A DNA stretch of 24,995 nt, from positions 1-24,995 of the IMG/VR virus record IMGVR_UViG_3300017709_000028; one strand, given 5' to 3'. How positions within the stretch are numbered: the first letter of the stretch is position 1; the number at the start of each line of letters is the position of its first letter. A program made the position numbers and the translations under genes. The DNA is from a virus. Below the pieces are notes generated by a model. The model searched no databases and was not told the origin of the DNA. It saw only the letters and a program-made list of their open reading frames with translations. Shown piece after piece: positions 15,404 through 23,420 of the stretch.

Positions 15404-16716
15404 TAGCCTGTGAGAAGACGGTATCCATAACCCTGAAGCTCAAACGTAGCATCATCATGCACTGCTGCATCAATAATCTCAACCGTTAGATCCATTCCGT
15501 CGCCATTGCGCTTATCAACGCTTGGCATCTCCATGCGATGGCCGTATGTAAAATTTTGAGATTCGTTTACTAATCCTTGCAAAGTTACTTGCGCCGATGC
15601 AACATCAATATCTGAACCACCGCGTGTAATTGCCACGGTTATTTTGTAAGTAATAAAGCCATCAATTTTAGTCGTTCCCTCTGCCGCTACATAGTCATAC
15701 AGACCACGGTTTACAGAAAATATAACATCTAGCTCATCTCTTTTGTCTTTGTTCTTTTTGTACTCAAGCTGGGGGCGGTTGGATCCACCAGTGCCAGTAG
15801 TGTACTGAGCACCTGTTTCAATTTGTTGATCTTGATTTTTGCCGAAAACCTTGCTTATCTTCTGCCGTTTTCCAGGTAAATTTGAAACCTTAATTGGCAA
15901 GACATCTCTTTTGCTATCTATGCCCCCACAGGGCTTCAGCTCTCTTTTCAACTTATCGCTGTTAATTTTTAATGTTCGTAGCGATGGCTTCTGAGTTTCG
16001 AGCTTAAGAGGATCAGAGTCATCAGAAACCTCAAGATTCGCCGCGAGCAGATGACCACCTGTAATCACACGCCCGTAAATGACAGGCAATGTTGCCCCCG
16101 TTCCAACAGTATTAGCTGGACCGCTAAAAGCATAAGACTGCTCTCCTGATCCGCCTCGCGTAACACCATCAGGGCCGGGACCGCGAACACTGGTGCCTTT
16201 GCCCCGTATTCTGTCGCCGCCAAGATTCCCAAGCTGCGGTTGTGGTGAAAGTAACTGGGCCGTACCGCTAAGAATTAACCCGATACCAAGGGTGCCGCCT
16301 GCTGCAACAAGAGTCGCGCCAAGGGTCGCACTTGCTGCTCCAGCCACGGCTCCTGCGCCAAAACCTGCCGCACCGCCTAATCCAAAACCAACGGCAGGGT
16401 TAATAATTGCCAGCGCAACTAAACCAACGCCAAGCAAAATCTGGCCCGTCGAACCGCCACTGCCGCTGATCACCGGCACTACCAGCAATGGCTTACTGCC
16501 AAACGGCAGCTGCAGTTCGTCGTATCCCATCGACGCACCACCCTGGATCACCTTATATCCAACGCCGTTATGGTGCGCCTCAATTAGCTCTTGCTTAAGT
16601 TGTGGATAGTTAAAACACAGCAGCTTGATTGCATCCGCTGGTGTCTGCAGGTTGTAATACTCGTGTTGCTTGCCGTATTTCTCGCCAAGCTCACCTGCCA
16701 GCAGGACAAGTTGCAT
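15403..16716 (-). CDS. Tail assembly protein, lambda gpI-like, with long C-terminal extension, 437 aa
   Basis: Residues 1-75 look like the beta-grasp-type N-terminus of gpI (YGKQHEYYNLQTPADAIKLL). Then comes a Gly/Ala-rich hydrophobic stretch (about 85-160) that could insert in or cross a membrane, and a segment with GPANTVGTGATLPVIYGRVITGG as in the I family. Lambda gpI is about half as long; here about 200 further residues follow, including a basic Lys-rich region (about 245-330) and a beta-rich C-terminus. The gene lies between NlpC/P60 and J as expected. Its ATG at 16716 overlaps the preceding gene by 26 bases. The extension may be a separate tip domain. Confidence 0.88.
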   Translation of the reverse strand: MQLVLLAGELGEKYGKQHEYYNLQTPADAIKLLCFNYPQLKQELIEAHHNGVGYKVIQGGASMGYDELQLPFGSKPLLVVPVISGSGGSTGQILLGVGLVALAIINPAVGFGLGGAAGFGAGAVAGAASATLGATLVAAGGTLGIGLILSGTAQLLSPQPQLGNLGGDRIRGKGTSVRGPGPDGVTRGGSGEQSYAFSGPANTVGTGATLPVIYGRVITGGHLLAANLEVSDDSDPLKLETQKPSLRTLKINSDKLKRELKPCGGIDSKRDVLPIKVSNLPGKRQKISKVFGKNQDQQIETGAQYTTGTGGSNRPQLEYKKNKDKRDELDVIFSVNRGLYDYVAAEGTTKIDGFITYKITVAITRGGSDIDVASAQVTLQGLVNESQNFTYGHRMEMPSVDKRNGDGMDLTVEIIDAAVHDDATFELQGYGYRLLTG

Positions 16717-17080
16717 GACGGTAAACAGCTGCGGTCCTTCGCCAATAGTACTGCCGCAAAGGCTCTACCGCACTTATGCCATTCATTCGTTGATGCAGAA
16801 TCTTGTCCCCTCCGACATAGATTGCAGCGTGCATCGGGTTTCTGGTCCCAAGCCTCATGATCAACACATCATGTTGCCTGCGATCAGCGAATGACACACG
16901 CTCAAACCCTACTGTTTTTGCATATTTTAAAAATATGCTTTCCGTATACTCCAAGCTGTCAGGTCTAGGGAAGTCCGGGATATCAATCTTGAGCAGCTGG
17001 TAATAACCCTGCAACAACGAAAAGCAGTCATGCTTGCCATACTCCCACTGCCGTCCGACTAAGGATCGATAGTTAACCAT
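16691..17080 (-). CDS. NlpC/P60 peptidase, C-terminal half of lambda gpK, 129 aa
   Basis: The frame is open from 17131, but the ATG at 17080 gives the natural start (MVNYRSLVGRQWEYGKHDC). Cys19 in GKHDCFSLL is the nucleophile, His84 in HAAIYVGG the partner, and His96 the probable third residue, so the catalytic set looks intact. The family cuts peptide bonds in the peptidoglycan stem, which helps a tail tip pass the cell wall. In lambda this domain is fused to a JAMM domain; here it is a separate gene overlapping the JAMM gene by 22 bases in another frame. Translational coupling or occasional frameshifting could still make both in step. Confidence 0.93.
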   Translation of the reverse strand: MVNYRSLVGRQWEYGKHDCFSLLQGYYQLLKIDIPDFPRPDSLEYTESIFLKYAKTVGFERVSFADRRQHDVLIMRLGTRNPMHAAIYVGGDKILHQRMNGISAVEPLRQYYWRRTAAVYRHATCPAGR

Positions 17081-17370
17081 TTTTGATCCGGCACAGAATA
17101 AATGTACCAAGGCAGCTTGGTTTGTCTGCAAGCAATACGGTCATAGTCACTAGCTGGAGTGCCCTGTGGATGCGAATGCACAATCGCTTCAATTGTCCCA
17201 GCAAGCATTGCCCCTGCATAGTCCACAGGACTAATTACGAAAGTGTTTTCTGGATCAGAAGCAATATTCCTGCAAGGAAAATAACTGCCGTTGACAACTA
17301 GACCTGTTGATTCTTTTGGATTTTGCTGCTCTGCGTGCCTTGCAGCCTCACGCTTGAAGTCTTGCGCCAT
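17059..17370 (-). CDS. JAMM/Mov34 metallopeptidase, N-terminal half of lambda gpK, 103 aa
   Basis: The ATG at 17370 gives 103 residues (MAQDFKREAARHAEQQ); an upstream ATG at 17448 would add 26 residues overlapping gpL and is less likely. The zinc-site motif is complete: Glu20 (KESTGLVV), then His65-x-His67-Pro and Ser74-x-x-Asp77 (HSHPQGTPASDYD). JAMM domains bind zinc and cut isopeptide or peptide bonds; in phage tips the substrate is thought to be a peptidoglycan crosslink or a tip protein. The gene overlaps L by 23 bases and the NlpC/P60 gene by 22 bases. Confidence 0.93.
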   Translation of the reverse strand: MAQDFKREAARHAEQQNPKESTGLVVNGSYFPCRNIASDPENTFVISPVDYAGAMLAGTIEAIVHSHPQGTPASDYDRIACRQTKLPWYIYSVPDQKWLTIDP

Positions 17371-18373
17371 AGAACCCGCCAAAAGGCAACTCTGTATTTT
17401 GTCCAAACCTGGCCTGACAACTAGAGACACGCTTGCCGCAAATGTCATTAGTCACCTTGCCATTAACAATAATCTTGCCGCTTTGAGGGATGGCTATGTC
17501 ATTCACTGTGAAGCAAGAGTCTCCGGTGTAACCACATTCAGCACCTCTATACCTCCACGGGCAGAACTCCTCGATAGTTCGACCAGGCAATGGAACATTG
17601 GTAAGATCGAGCTTAGGAGCCAACTCAAACTCAACAAATTGTTGGTTTTCAGATGAGACCCTGTCGATATACCAAGCTTCAACAATCTTGGCGTCAGGGT
17701 CAGAAGTGTCGTTAAAGGTCTCCATGATGAAACTATCTGAGCCTTCAGTCACCAATGCATCAGTCACATCTTGATCTGGCGCAAAGGACGAACCTTGGCT
17801 GAAATTTGTTGTATCGATAAATTTGACAAAAGTGCGAATGCGCCTGACCTTTGCGGCTAACGGGTCGTATTGCAAAATCAAGCTGGTGATTGCATTATTT
17901 ACGTTTGCTACACGCATTGTGGGGCGTGGCAACGTACCTTTAGATGAGAACTCAAACCCGTCAACCTCTACAGGAACAGCTGCATAGGTTTCATTATCAA
18001 ATTTAAGATCTTCCGTTAGACCGTTCTTTCCTGGGTGATAACGCAACGTATCGTTAATGCCATTAACTTCCAGCGTCAACTCAACCTCGAACAGGTCAAT
18101 AATCGCTGTTGGGTCAAGTTTTAATAACTCCTCTGCTAACGGCTCAAAAGCCTCCCACGTACACGTTCCATCAACAAGCGTTTGCGTAATTTTGAAGGGA
18201 AACGCAGGTTCTTGGCTTGCAAAAGTCGCATACTCACCTGCGCTAGCTGTTGTGCCAGCAACAATGCACTTAAAAGCGAGGGTGTTCCCCTTTACCGGAC
18301 TGGCACGAACAACATCGCCGACTTCAAATGTCGTCTCGGCCAGCCATCGATGAAGAACGTAAGGATAAGCCAT
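17348..18373 (-). CDS. Minor tail protein, lambda gpL-like, with extra N-terminal module, 341 aa
   Basis: From about residue 82 (LLKLDPTAIIDLFEVEL) the protein follows the gpL family. Its C-terminal domain has five closely placed cysteines (FCPWRYRGAEC, GDSCF, NDICG, VSSCQARFG), matching the cysteines that hold an iron-sulfur cluster in lambda gpL. Residues about 11-76 are an additional module with the pattern VGDVVRASP, FKCIVAGTTASAGEY and VDGTCTWEA, like small substrate-binding modules in phage and secreted proteins. The start overlaps the M stop as TAATG. gpL links the tail tube end to the tip. Confidence 0.93.
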   Translation of the reverse strand: MAYPYVLHRWLAETTFEVGDVVRASPVKGNTLAFKCIVAGTTASAGEYATFASQEPAFPFKITQTLVDGTCTWEAFEPLAEELLKLDPTAIIDLFEVELTLEVNGINDTLRYHPGKNGLTEDLKFDNETYAAVPVEVDGFEFSSKGTLPRPTMRVANVNNAITSLILQYDPLAAKVRRIRTFVKFIDTTNFSQGSSFAPDQDVTDALVTEGSDSFIMETFNDTSDPDAKIVEAWYIDRVSSENQQFVEFELAPKLDLTNVPLPGRTIEEFCPWRYRGAECGYTGDSCFTVNDIAIPQSGKIIVNGKVTNDICGKRVSSCQARFGQNTELPFGGFYGARLQA

Positions 18374-18714
18374 TAGGTTTCAAACACTTGAACAAAAGTA
18401 GCAGTGATATTGAACAAATTTAGATAGGGCATTGTCTTAGTCCAACTTTGACAAACCCACTTATAAGTAGTCGCCTCGTCTGGTGGCGACCAATTAAATG
18501 ACTCAACACCTGCACGGGCTTCCAAGAAGTCTTCAATCGAGTTTGCATCAGCTGTTGTTCTGTTCTGCCAAGACAAATCCCATACCTTTGGATCTTGATT
18601 GATTCCAAAAGTTGCACGCTGCAAATAGCCCGATCCAAACTGAATTGACCGAACATTTGGTTGAGCTTTTTTCGATGCCCCATAATCTGGAGCAATATCA
18701 GGGAAAGTGGCCAT
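18373..18714 (-). CDS. Minor tail protein, lambda gpM-like, 113 aa
   Basis: The protein matches the gpM family in size and pattern: an N-terminal PDYGASKKAQPNVRSIQFG segment, the central WDLSWQNRTTADANSIEDFL and the ending with aromatic residues. gpM caps the tape measure end of the tube, joining the tube to the tip. It begins by a TAATG overlap with the tape measure stop and ends by a TAATG overlap with L, so the whole tip cluster is probably translated in step. One tryptophan-rich stretch (about 70-95) is typical of the family. Confidence 0.93.
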   Translation of the reverse strand: MATFPDIAPDYGASKKAQPNVRSIQFGSGYLQRATFGINQDPKVWDLSWQNRTTADANSIEDFLEARAGVESFNWSPPDEATTYKWVCQSWTKTMPYLNLFNITATFVQVFET

Positions 18715-21575
18715 TAACTCAACAGTCCTCCAGGTCGTTTTTGCTTAACTAGCTCAGCCTGCACAGCTGCACCAATTGCAGAGCCAAGTGCCTTGGCATT
18801 TGGCTGGTCACCTTGCACGTTAGATCCAGAAGCATCAACGTTGACCACTACATTACTAACCCCGCCGCCAGAAGCTTCAACCCCAAGCTTGCCATTTGCA
18901 CCACGACGTAAAGGCATGATTGCCTCGGTGCCAGCTTCGCCCATTAAGCCGTAGTTGCCGACACCACCTTGCTTGTACTGAAACAAGGTTGGTTTTGTGA
19001 CTAAGCCACCCTTGGCGTAAGGCACAATTCCGTTCCTGGCTACTGCAAGACCATTTGCTGCCATCGCGCCAACACCGCCAGGAATTGTCGTAGGAGGAGT
19101 CATGCCTTTGGTTACCCCACCTTTTGCCAGACCCAAGAAATTGCCTACTCCTGGAATAGCCGCAAGAGCTTGGAACATGGCAGCCCTTGCAAAAATTCGC
19201 GCCAAGTCCTGCAGTATCGATTTAGTTAGATCAGCAAAACTTGCCTTGCCTGTCGCAACAAAATCAGCAAAAGCATCGCCAAAGCTGCTCACTGCCTGAA
19301 CTCCAGCCTCGCCCAATGCAGTATTCAGATCCATTGCTGACTCAAACACCTCTTTCAAGCCATCCTTGAACTTGCCCAAAGGACTTGAAGCTTCTTCGAG
19401 CGCAGCACGTACAGCCTCAAACTGTTCGGGGAATAGCTTGGTGAGTTCAAAGGCTTGCTGTCTGATCTCTGCCTGTCTACCTTCCTCTTCTGTTATCTCT
19501 CCTGTTACCAATTTAATCTGGCTGAGAGCAAGTGCTTTTTCTTGCTCTTTCTTGATCTTGTCTTCTGCTTGCTTCTTAAGAGACTCTTCTAATATAAAAA
19601 TTTCATTAGCGGCTTTTACGTTAATTTTGTTGATTTCTACTCGTTGTTTTTGAGGAAGAAGTGACTTAGCCGCCTCTAGTGCAATTTTTTGCTGCGCTAA
19701 TATGTCCTCTTTAGTTATCTGCACACCTTTTTGCCTGAGGTTATTAGCAGCAATTAATGCGTCTGCTCTTGCCTCAGATATATCTTTCGGCCCTGTGCCG
19801 CCACCAGTGCCTGAGTCTTTTTCAGCCGTAGGGCCACCGTAATCAAAACGCTCAAATGGACCAGTCAAATACCCTTCAGCAGCACCTTGACTAGGGTCAG
19901 TATCGGTGATTTGATTCCTTCTTGTTCTTAACTGATCAACTTGTTTGTTAAGCCTGTCAACCGCTTGTTCCTCTGCCTCAAATCCACTTACCATGCTGTA
20001 CCCATCGTCATCCCCGGCTCTCTTCCTGGCCGCAATAAGCTTTACAATCGCTTCGTCACGCCTTTTCTCTAATTTTGTTAGCTCTGAATTTACCTGAGCA
20101 ACGCTGCCTTGTTTGAGCAAGTCATTAAATCTTTGTTGTTCTTTGGAGGCGTTGAAAATAGCGCCAGCAAGTATTCCAGCCCCCACTGCAAGTGCAGTGA
20201 ATGGGTTGGCTAGAGCGACTGCGATCAACTGTTGCTTGATAAGAATTAAAATCGTTTTTATACCGCCAAGGCTTGAAACGATTGCAGCAATTTTTGCTGC
20301 AGCAAACACAGCAAAAGCAGTCGTTGCCGCCACAACAAGAGTGTCTAAATTTTTCGCAAGAGCAAGGAATAGATTCGCTACTTTAGGAACATTTGCTGTC
20401 AAAAACGGAGTTATTTCTTTTATAAATGCAGCAAATGCATTCTGAAACTGCGCTCCAATCGGAATCAAGGCAGCTCCAATTTCGGCTTGCATGTCTTGGA
20501 CCGCAACAGCCAATCGTGCGCCAGCTTCTGCGTTTGAATTAGCAATTTTAGAAGCAGTGCCAGAATAAGTATCTCCCAACTCAACAATAAAATTCATCAA
20601 CTCATTCAAACCAACAGTTCCAGCCTTCAAGTTTTTCTGAAGCTCAGGCAGCGTCATTTTGTTCGCCTTGGCGAACATAGTCACGGCACCTGGAAGGCGC
20701 TCGCCCAGTTGCCCAGAAAGCTCTTCTGCAGAAACCTTGCCTTTGGAGAAGACTTGAACCATCGCAGTGATGGCACCCTTCACGTCCTCAGTACTGCCGC
20801 CAGTGGCCTTAATTGCCGCAGTAACGTTTTTAAAGGTTGTCTCAGCATCTGCAATGGGTCCGCCAGCGCCAGTTACGGCCGCAGTCAATCGAGTTACTCC
20901 TCGGACTGCATCTCTTTGGGGGACATTAAACCTTTCAGTAGCATCCCGCGCCGCATCCAAAGCACTAGCGAAATTAGCTTGACTTGCTGAAGCGTTGCCC
21001 TCAACTCTTGAAACACCTTCCAATGCAATTTTGAGTTTCTCAATATCAGCTGCATAATCAGCTGCACCAGCGGTTAGCTCTCTAATGCCCTTTAGCTGAG
21101 CACCAATAGCTGCACCAGCAAACGCACCTTGAACGCCACCAAGTGCAGCACCACCAAGCGCACCCACCGCACCTTCAGGCCCACCAAAAATGCCACCAGA
21201 AATAACTGCGCCAGCTACCTGTGTTGCTTGACGGGCTCCACCACCACCACCTTTTCGACCTTGAGCCTTAGTTAGCTGCTTTTCATATTTTCCAATGTCA
21301 GCTGTTAGCTCTTTAAACTCCTTGCTATTAATGTCTGCTTCTCTTCTTAATGCCCTTAATGCTGTAACTTGCCCTTCAATCGTGCTGATGCTTCTATTGC
21401 CTTGCTTTGCAAAATCGTTTATTGATCTTCTTACTTTTTCAATAGAAGGAGCCGTCTTGCCTGTTATTACTTTTAAGTTTTTTATTGAATTGCCAATCTT
21501 GTCAATTATCTGCTGAGAGCCAGATCCCGCCTTAAAATCAAGCCTGATGGAAAGAGTGTCAATTGCCTTTGCCAT
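18714..21575 (-). CDS. Tape measure protein, 953 aa
   Basis: The longest tail gene after J, placed directly after the chaperone frames, as tape measures are. A charged, coiled-coil N-terminus (1-95) is followed by a Gly/Ala-rich segment (about 108-165), then a tape-measure core with EELSGQLGERLPGAVTMFAK near 285-305, hydrophobic helices at about 410-472, a Lys/Glu coiled-coil region (about 600-720) and a Gly-rich C-terminus (MGEAGTEAIMPLRRGANGKL) as in lambda-like tape measures. Tail length scales with this protein: 953 residues at about 0.15 nm each predicts a tail near 140 nm. The start overlaps the T frame by 17 bases. Confidence 0.96.
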   Translation of the reverse strand: MAKAIDTLSIRLDFKAGSGSQQIIDKIGNSIKNLKVITGKTAPSIEKVRRSINDFAKQGNRSISTIEGQVTALRALRREADINSKEFKELTADIGKYEKQLTKAQGRKGGGGGARQATQVAGAVISGGIFGGPEGAVGALGGAALGGVQGAFAGAAIGAQLKGIRELTAGAADYAADIEKLKIALEGVSRVEGNASASQANFASALDAARDATERFNVPQRDAVRGVTRLTAAVTGAGGPIADAETTFKNVTAAIKATGGSTEDVKGAITAMVQVFSKGKVSAEELSGQLGERLPGAVTMFAKANKMTLPELQKNLKAGTVGLNELMNFIVELGDTYSGTASKIANSNAEAGARLAVAVQDMQAEIGAALIPIGAQFQNAFAAFIKEITPFLTANVPKVANLFLALAKNLDTLVVAATTAFAVFAAAKIAAIVSSLGGIKTILILIKQQLIAVALANPFTALAVGAGILAGAIFNASKEQQRFNDLLKQGSVAQVNSELTKLEKRRDEAIVKLIAARKRAGDDDGYSMVSGFEAEEQAVDRLNKQVDQLRTRRNQITDTDPSQGAAEGYLTGPFERFDYGGPTAEKDSGTGGGTGPKDISEARADALIAANNLRQKGVQITKEDILAQQKIALEAAKSLLPQKQRVEINKINVKAANEIFILEESLKKQAEDKIKKEQEKALALSQIKLVTGEITEEEGRQAEIRQQAFELTKLFPEQFEAVRAALEEASSPLGKFKDGLKEVFESAMDLNTALGEAGVQAVSSFGDAFADFVATGKASFADLTKSILQDLARIFARAAMFQALAAIPGVGNFLGLAKGGVTKGMTPPTTIPGGVGAMAANGLAVARNGIVPYAKGGLVTKPTLFQYKQGGVGNYGLMGEAGTEAIMPLRRGANGKLGVEASGGGVSNVVVNVDASGSNVQGDQPNAKALGSAIGAAVQAELVKQKRPGGLLS

Positions 21576-21834
21576 CAGAGCGTTTCCGGAGTTCTTTTAG
21601 GGCTGCCGCCTCCATTATCTGGAGACGCTCAAGCATGTCTCTACGATCCTCCACATTGTAGAGGCCAAACAAGCCTTCGGAACCTAGCAGTACTTCATAT
21701 TTCAATCCGACATATCCACTCATTGAAACCTGCCACTGGGTCTGCAGTCGCAGAAACATGATGACTGCATCCCAGTTTTCTTCCCAAACCTCAAAATCCG
21801 TAGACTCTGTCGGCTCCGGCTTTGGCAAAATCAT
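21559..21834 (-). CDS. T frame of tail assembly chaperone, made as a G-T fusion by -1 frameshift
   Basis: An ATG at 21834 would give 91 residues, but the frame is open back past the end of the G gene and lies in the -1 frame relative to it. Slippage at GGGAAAC (21915-21921) would join the 110 G residues to 118 T-frame residues (a fusion of 228, spanning 21559-22244). The T part has FEVWEENWDAVIMFL, TQWQVSMSGYVGLKYEVLL and a basic tail, resembling a phage family often found downstream of chaperone genes (DUF1799 type). In lambda, GT recruits tail tube subunits onto the tape measure. Independent translation from the ATG is possible but less likely. Confidence 0.85.
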   Translation of the reverse strand: MILPKPEPTESTDFEVWEENWDAVIMFLRLQTQWQVSMSGYVGLKYEVLLGSEGLFGLYNVEDRRDMLERLQIMEAAALKELRKRSDGKGN

Positions 21835-21911
21835 TCCAAAAGCAGCTGCATCATCATTGGTGCTGTCCTCGACTTCTTTGCCGCCGGACGCCCAATAAAT
21901 CGCAGCCTCTC

Positions 21912-22244
21912 TTAGTTTCCCGCTTCCGCTCCCTCGTAAGTTTTGGTGTAAGCCGCAAGGACAGCTTTCACCCAGTCAACATCGTCAGAGAACGATTCAA
22001 GCTCTTTGCTGGAAAAAGGCACTTCTTTACCTTCCTCATCCTGGATTCCTTCCCAGCCAATCATCACTTTCTTCAATAACGGCAATCCTGACTCTTCCCC
22101 TAAAGACTCAAGTTCAGAAAGCTTTACTCGTTTGAATACAGCCGTAAACTCAAACTTGTCAAATTCACCTGGGCGATCCTCACTAGGCTCTGTTACTTGT
22201 ACGGGCCATTTGAAGGTTTTTACCTTTTTACGTACAAAAGCCAT
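21912..22244 (-). CDS. Tail assembly chaperone, lambda gpG-like, 110 aa
   Basis: The protein begins with basic residues (MAFVRKKVKTFKWPV), then a beta segment (FEFTAVFKRVKLSEL) and the family-like middle VMIGWEGIQDEEGKEVPFS, ending with an acidic helix (DDVDWVKAVLAAYTKTYEG). Members bind the tape measure protein and keep it soluble before the tube assembles; they are absent from the finished virion. The last sense codons before TAA form the slippery GGGAAAC, so a minority of ribosomes should continue into the T frame. The gene follows an intrinsic terminator, and no strong ribosome site is visible before the ATG. Confidence 0.93.
   Translation of the reverse strand: MAFVRKKVKTFKWPVQVTEPSEDRPGEFDKFEFTAVFKRVKLSELESLGEESGLPLLKKVMIGWEGIQDEEGKEVPFSSKELESFSDDVDWVKAVLAAYTKTYEGAEAGN
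21915..21921 (-). promoter_or_regulatory. Programmed -1 ribosomal frameshift site GGGAAAC
   Basis: On the minus strand the zero frame reads GCG GGA AAC TAA, which is the canonical X-XXY-YYZ heptamer G-GGA-AAC directly before the stop codon. A -1 slip lets both tRNAs re-pair (GGG AAA) and continues CTA AGA GAG into the T frame. Lambda uses the similar GGGAAAG at the same gene junction. No clear stimulatory hairpin was found by eye downstream. Confidence 0.92.
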
Positions 22245-22280
22245 TAGATAGATAAGTGCATAAGCAGAATTAGCTTACAC

Positions 22281-22308
22281 AAAAAAAGGGAGCCCGAAAA
22301 GGCTCCCC
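22281..22308 (-). terminator. Rho-independent terminator after the tail tube gene
   Basis: On the minus strand GGGAGCC pairs with GGCTCCC (seven pairs) around a six-base loop, followed by seven T residues. It lies 20 bases downstream of the major tail protein stop and 37 bases before the G start. It would lower transcription of the chaperone and later genes relative to the abundant tube protein. Confidence 0.92.
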
Positions 22309-22328
22309 AAGACACAACAGAAGCTTGA

Positions 22329-23264
22329 TCAGGTGTAAACGATCTCTACCTCGTCGTTTCCAGCACTGCTAGGAATTGCTGTGAATGGAATTTCCAGCAT
22401 TGCAATCCCATCAAGATCGCCATAAGAGACATCCGCAATGTCGCCTCTAGCAGAGTCAACTTTGACTATGTTTCCAGCAGCCGTGCCATGAGTGAACTCA
22501 ATGATCCCAAGCGTGTCGGCCAATGCTGTCGCGAAGTAATCCTTAACGGAAAGTGCGACGGCCTCAATGCTGAGGTTTCCACTCACGCTCCTGTTTGTCA
22601 GAAGCACTTCTCCAGTGCCGCCCACAAGTTCTCGGTAGACGATCTCATTGCCGATATCAAGCGAATAAGTCGACAACTTTGCAGTCGTCAATCCCATCAC
22701 GTTGAGACCAGTAGTGTTTCCTTGCTTGAAAATCAGGGGAGTAGCCTGATTCGCATAGGTAACGCTTGGCTGAGCACTATCATCTGGAGCCACATAGATT
22801 CCAGTCATCGTGAAATCGAGTGTTGGGATTTCACCCACATTTGCTGAAACAGTAAAAGTTCCACGAGCACCGGTGACTTTGTGTCTGACACCATCAACGT
22901 TGTAGTGGATAGTGACCGAGTCGAAAGCTGTGCTGACAGGGACATAGGTGACGCTCGTGTTTGCAGCAACAGTTTCACTGAAACCACAAGCTTTCAACGC
23001 TTTGCCATACCTCGGTGCAGTACCAGCCGTGCCTGAACCTGCAAGCTCAACACTAAATGTGCATTCAACACGAGTGTTGGCCAACAGCTGCTCAGAAGCC
23101 CCCAAGTAAGGACGAATCAAGTCGCGACTAACAATGTCACTTTGCTGAGGCACAATGTTCAAATCACGAACAAGGACTGCGTCAGCTCCCGTCGGAGTCG
23201 GATCCGTCCCGTAGGTCGACTCCTCCTCGATCAGAATCAGGCGTTTGCGTAGTAGCAGTGCCAT
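22329..23264 (-). CDS. Major tail (tube) protein, 311 aa
   Basis: The protein lies in the lambda V position, between the tail terminator and the chaperone. Its opening (LLLRKRLILIEEESTYGTDPTPTG) is typical of tube proteins of this class, and the rest is rich in alternating beta strands (VECTFSVELAGSGTAGTAP, FDSVTIHYNVDG). It would polymerise into the hexameric-ring tube through which DNA passes. The start is well supported: AAAGGA stands eight bases before ATG. A strong terminator follows. The N-terminus overlaps a small upstream frame by 83 bases. Length is in the usual range for a tube protein with an extra domain. Confidence 0.94.
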   Translation of the reverse strand: MALLLRKRLILIEEESTYGTDPTPTGADAVLVRDLNIVPQQSDIVSRDLIRPYLGASEQLLANTRVECTFSVELAGSGTAGTAPRYGKALKACGFSETVAANTSVTYVPVSTAFDSVTIHYNVDGVRHKVTGARGTFTVSANVGEIPTLDFTMTGIYVAPDDSAQPSVTYANQATPLIFKQGNTTGLNVMGLTTAKLSTYSLDIGNEIVYRELVGGTGEVLLTNRSVSGNLSIEAVALSVKDYFATALADTLGIIEFTHGTAAGNIVKVDSARGDIADVSYGDLDGIAMLEIPFTAIPSSAGNDEVEIVYT

Positions 23265-23376
23265 CGGATTTTTCCTTTGATGGGGTTTGTGGTTGCGTGC
23301 GCCTAATCAAAGTACGAACGCCTGTTTCAGGGTCAAGAAGGTAACTGCCACCTTGACCACTGTGTTCATCTGCCAT
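23182..23376 (-). CDS. Small hydrophilic protein overlapping the tube gene start, 64 aa
   Basis: The 64-residue product starts with GQGGSYLLDPETGVRTLIRR, which reads like a short structured motif, and then turns into a Ser/Thr/Asp-rich, probably disordered tail. The last 83 bases overlap the major tail protein gene in another frame. I recall similar short proteins just upstream of tube genes in marine phages, but cannot check it. There is no clear ribosome site before the ATG at 23376. Its main use may be to carry ribosomes to the tube gene start; a structural role is equally possible. Confidence 0.62.
   Translation of the reverse strand: MADEHSGQGGSYLLDPETGVRTLIRRTQPQTPSKEKSDGTATTQTPDSDRGGVDLRDGSDSDGS
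23273..23278 (-). promoter_or_regulatory. Strong ribosome binding site of the tube gene
   Basis: AAAGGA lies eight bases upstream of the ATG at 23264 and is the clearest Shine-Dalgarno sequence in the window. It fixes the tube protein start and fits the need for many copies. It lies inside the coding region of the 64-residue frame. Confidence 0.8.
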
Positions 23377-23420
23377 GGTAAATGGAGAGCATCGTTAGGT
23401 TTTAGCCTAGGCCGAAAGGA

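Noticed and set aside
16193-16609. Plus-strand proline/alanine-rich frame of 138 codons opposite the gpI-like gene
   Set aside because: It is the antisense of the Gly/Ala-rich segment of gpI; low complexity and no independent support.
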